A stretch of 7,435 bases of DNA from an uncultured Roseburia sp. (GTDB lineage Bacteria; Bacillota; Clostridia; Lachnospirales; Lachnospiraceae): contig CAJUNX010000060.1 of the NCBI GenBank assembly GCA_910587865.1, positions 1-7,435 of the forward strand, given 5' to 3'. Position numbers and translations under genes: made by a program. Positions 4,985 through 7,435 of this stretch are shown piece after piece. Below the pieces are notes generated by a model, which saw only the letters and a list, made by a program, of their open reading frames with translations, had not been told where the DNA came from and did no database searches. How positions within the stretch are numbered: the stretch's first letter is position 1; every line of letters begins with the position of its first letter.

Positions 4985-7402
4985 ATGAATACATCACTCA
5001 AATGGATTGCGGATTTAGTCCCCGGTCTTTCCGTCACCCCGCAGGAATACATGGATGCCATGACATTATCAGGATCAAAGGTTGAGGGTTATGAGAATAT
5101 GGATCAGGATCTCGAGAAAATCGTGATCGGTCAGGTGACCTCCATCGAACCCCATCCGGATGCGGATAAGCTGGTCGTCTGTCAGGTCAGTCTTGGCGCG
5201 GAGACGATTCAGATCGTCACCGGAGCGCCGAACGTCACCGAGGGCTGCAAGGTACCTGTCGTGCTCGACGGCGGGAAAGTGGCCGGCGGACACGACGGCA
5301 GCAAAACCGAAGGCGGCATTAAGATCAAAAAAGGAAAGCTCCGCGGTGTGGAGTCAAACGGTATGATGTGCTCAATCGAGGAGCTGGGTTCGAACCGCGA
5401 TATGTTCCCGCTTGCTCCGGAGGATGGGCTTTATATCCTGCCGGACGATGCCCCGGTCGGAGCGGATGCGGTCGCGTATCTCGGACTGGATGATACGATT
5501 GTAGAATACGAAATCACATCCAATCGCGTTGACTGTTTTTCCGTGCTCGGCATCGCCAGAGAGGCCGCGGCCACTTTTCAGAAGGAGTTTGTGCCTCCGG
5601 TTGTAAAAAAGACAGGGAATGATGAGAACGCCGCCGATTATATCAAAGTCACGATTCAGGATGAGGATCTCTGTTCGCGTTATGTGGCGCGCGTGGTAAA
5701 AAATATCCGGATCGCGCCGTCGCCGGAATGGATGCAGCGCAGGCTACGCGCACAGGGAATCCGGCCGATCAACAATATCGTGGACATCACAAATTATGTG
5801 ATGGAGGAGTACGGCCAGCCGATGCATGCCTACGATCTGGACACGATTGAGGGGCGTGAAATTATCGTCAGACGCGCCGCAAAGGATGAGACGTTTGTCA
5901 CGCTTGACGGCCAGGAACGCACGTTAGACGATTCGGTTCTGATGATCTGCGACGGGAAAAAGCCGGTCGGTATCGCGGGAATCATGGGCGGAGAGAATTC
6001 CATGATTACAGATGACGTCAAAACGATGCTGTTTGAGGCGGCCTGTTTTGACGGTACGAACATCCGTCTTTCCGGCAAAAAGATCGGTCTGCGCACGGAC
6101 GCTTCCGCAAAGTTTGAAAAAGGGCTTGACCCGAACAATGCAATGGAGGCGATCAACCGTGCCTGTCAGCTGATCGAGGAGCTTGACGCCGGCGATGTCA
6201 TCGGGGGAGCCGTTGATGTTTATCCTCAGGTAAAAGAGGGGAGAAGGCTTGCGTTTGAACCGGAAAAGTATAACCGTCTGTTAGGGACACAGATTGAGGC
6301 GGACACGATGCTCACTTATTTTTCACGACTGGAAATCCCGTATGACAGGGAGAAAAACGAGCTCGTGATCCCGTCCTTCCGGCAGGATCTTTTGTGCGGC
6401 GCCGATCTCGCGGAGGAGGTTGCAAGATTTTTTGGCTATGACAAGATCCCGACAACTCTGCCGAGCGGTGAAGCGACGACCGGAAAGCTGCCGTTTAAAC
6501 TCAGGATTGAGGAGATCGCGCGCGATATTGCGGAATTCTGCGGATTTTCCCAGGGCATGTCGTATTCCTTTGAGAGTCCGAAGGTGTACGATAAGCTGCT
6601 CATTCCTGCGGATTCCCCGCTGCGGCAGGCGGTTGTGATCAGCAATCCGCTCGGGGAGGATTTTTCCATCATGCGTACAACCTCTTTAAACGGTATGCTC
6701 TCATCGCTCTCGACCAATATGAACCGCAGAAACAGGAACGTGCGGCTGTACGAGCTCGGCAGTGTTTATCTGCCGAAGCAGCTGCCGCTGACAGAGCTGC
6801 CGGATGAACGGATGCAGTTTACGCTCGGCATGTACGGAGACGGTGATTTTTATACGATGAAGGGCGTGATCGAGGAATTTTTATACAAAGTCGGCATGAC
6901 GGAAAAGCCCGTCTATGATCCGGCGGCCGGAAAACCGTTCCTGCATCCGGGACGCCAGGCGAACGTGTTTTACCAGGGCCGGGTGATCGGTTACCTCGGC
7001 GAGGTTCACCCGACAGTGGCGTTAAGCTATGACATGAAGGAACGCGTCTATGTGGCTGTGATCGATATGCCGGAAATCGTGGCGCGCGCCTCCTTCGACC
7101 ACAAATACGAGGGAATCGCAAAATTCCCGGCAGCCACGCGGGATCTTTCCATGGTCGTGCCAAAGGAAGTGCTCGCCGGCGATATTGAGAAGATTTTTGA
7201 CGAGAAAGGCGGAAAACTCCTCGAAAAATATGAGCTGTTTGATATCTATGAGGGCACGCAGATCAAAGCGGGCTGCAAATCGATGGCGTATTCCCTGCGG
7301 TTCCGCGCGAAGGACCGCAACCTCGAGGATGCTGATATCAGCGGCGCGATGAACCGGATTTTAAAGGCGCTTACGGCGATCGGTGCGGAACTGCGCCAGT
7401 AG
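4985..7402 (+). CDS. pheT: Phenylalanyl-tRNA synthetase beta subunit
   Basis: 805 aa, full length for bacterial PheT, complete within the window. It is the partner of PheS in the cytoplasmic PheS2PheT2 tetramer; it supports tRNA binding and hydrolyses mischarged Tyr-tRNA-Phe. Domains in order: the OB-fold tRNA-binding (B1) domain at about 44-155 with IGQVTSIEPHPDADKLVVC (48-66); the B3/B4 editing domain at about 213-390 with GIRPINNIVDITNYV (258-272), QPMHAYD (278-284) and GIMGGENS (332-339); the B5 domain at about 422-490 with DLAEEVARFFGYDKIP (474-489); the class II-like, catalytically inactive core at about 500-705; and the C-terminal ferredoxin-fold anticodon-binding domain at about 713-805, starting at FPAATRDLSMVV (714-725). 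No key segment is missing. AAGGAG (4969-4974) precedes the ATG at 10 nt, a slightly long spacing. It is expected to depend on the T-box promoter upstream of pheS; I see no good promoter of its own after the repeats. Confidence 0.99.
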   Translation: MNTSLKWIADLVPGLSVTPQEYMDAMTLSGSKVEGYENMDQDLEKIVIGQVTSIEPHPDADKLVVCQVSLGAETIQIVTGAPNVTEGCKVPVVLDGGKVAGGHDGSKTEGGIKIKKGKLRGVESNGMMCSIEELGSNRDMFPLAPEDGLYILPDDAPVGADAVAYLGLDDTIVEYEITSNRVDCFSVLGIAREAAATFQKEFVPPVVKKTGNDENAADYIKVTIQDEDLCSRYVARVVKNIRIAPSPEWMQRRLRAQGIRPINNIVDITNYVMEEYGQPMHAYDLDTIEGREIIVRRAAKDETFVTLDGQERTLDDSVLMICDGKKPVGIAGIMGGENSMITDDVKTMLFEAACFDGTNIRLSGKKIGLRTDASAKFEKGLDPNNAMEAINRACQLIEELDAGDVIGGAVDVYPQVKEGRRLAFEPEKYNRLLGTQIEADTMLTYFSRLEIPYDREKNELVIPSFRQDLLCGADLAEEVARFFGYDKIPTTLPSGEATTGKLPFKLRIEEIARDIAEFCGFSQGMSYSFESPKVYDKLLIPADSPLRQAVVISNPLGEDFSIMRTTSLNGMLSSLSTNMNRRNRNVRLYELGSVYLPKQLPLTELPDERMQFTLGMYGDGDFYTMKGVIEEFLYKVGMTEKPVYDPAAGKPFLHPGRQANVFYQGRVIGYLGEVHPTVALSYDMKERVYVAVIDMPEIVARASFDHKYEGIAKFPAATRDLSMVVPKEVLAGDIEKIFDEKGGKLLEKYELFDIYEGTQIKAGCKSMAYSLRFRAKDRNLEDADISGAMNRILKALTAIGAELRQ

Positions 7403-7435
7403 GAGCAGCCGGCACTGAGTCAGCCGTCGCAGCTT

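Overview
The window looks like a chromosomal segment of a Gram-positive anaerobe of the class Clostridia, most likely family Lachnospiraceae. The reasons are moderate GC content, strong GGAGG-type ribosome binding sites, extended -10 (TGn) promoters, a T-box riboswitch ahead of pheS, and a 339-aa PheS followed by an 805-aa PheT. This placement is inferred from style, not from any search.

Layout. (1) Positions 37-1928 hold a probable two-gene plus-strand operon of uncharacterised membrane proteins: a four-helix protein with a Gly/Gln/Ala/Tyr-rich cytoplasmic linker, and a single-pass anchored protein. Both have soluble parts that could be PH-like. (2) Positions 1929-2348 hold a long nested hairpin of about 103 nt ending in U residues. 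Abutting it on the minus strand is the decayed remnant of a tyrosine recombinase. (3) Positions 2349-2966 encode a flavodoxin-like NAD(P)H-dependent FMN reductase with a compact four-cysteine motif like that of iron-sulfur flavoproteins. (4) Positions 3042-3485 hold a strong promoter and a complete T-box leader with T-box sequence, competing terminator and a candidate UUC specifier. (5) Positions 3533-7402 hold pheS and pheT, the two subunits of phenylalanyl-tRNA synthetase. They are separated by an unusual 432-bp gap filled by a perfect 163-bp tandem repeat (two full copies plus a 22-bp third start) and several strong hairpins.

How it works together. The T-box leader should sense uncharged tRNA-Phe and let transcription enter pheST only when charging falls, so PheS2PheT2 feeds back on its own synthesis. 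The repeat array lies in the same expected transcript, between two genes whose products are needed in equal amounts, and is the most unexpected structure here. The upstream membrane operon and the flavoprotein have no evident link to phenylalanine metabolism. The recombinase remnant shows that the gap between them was once touched by a mobile element.
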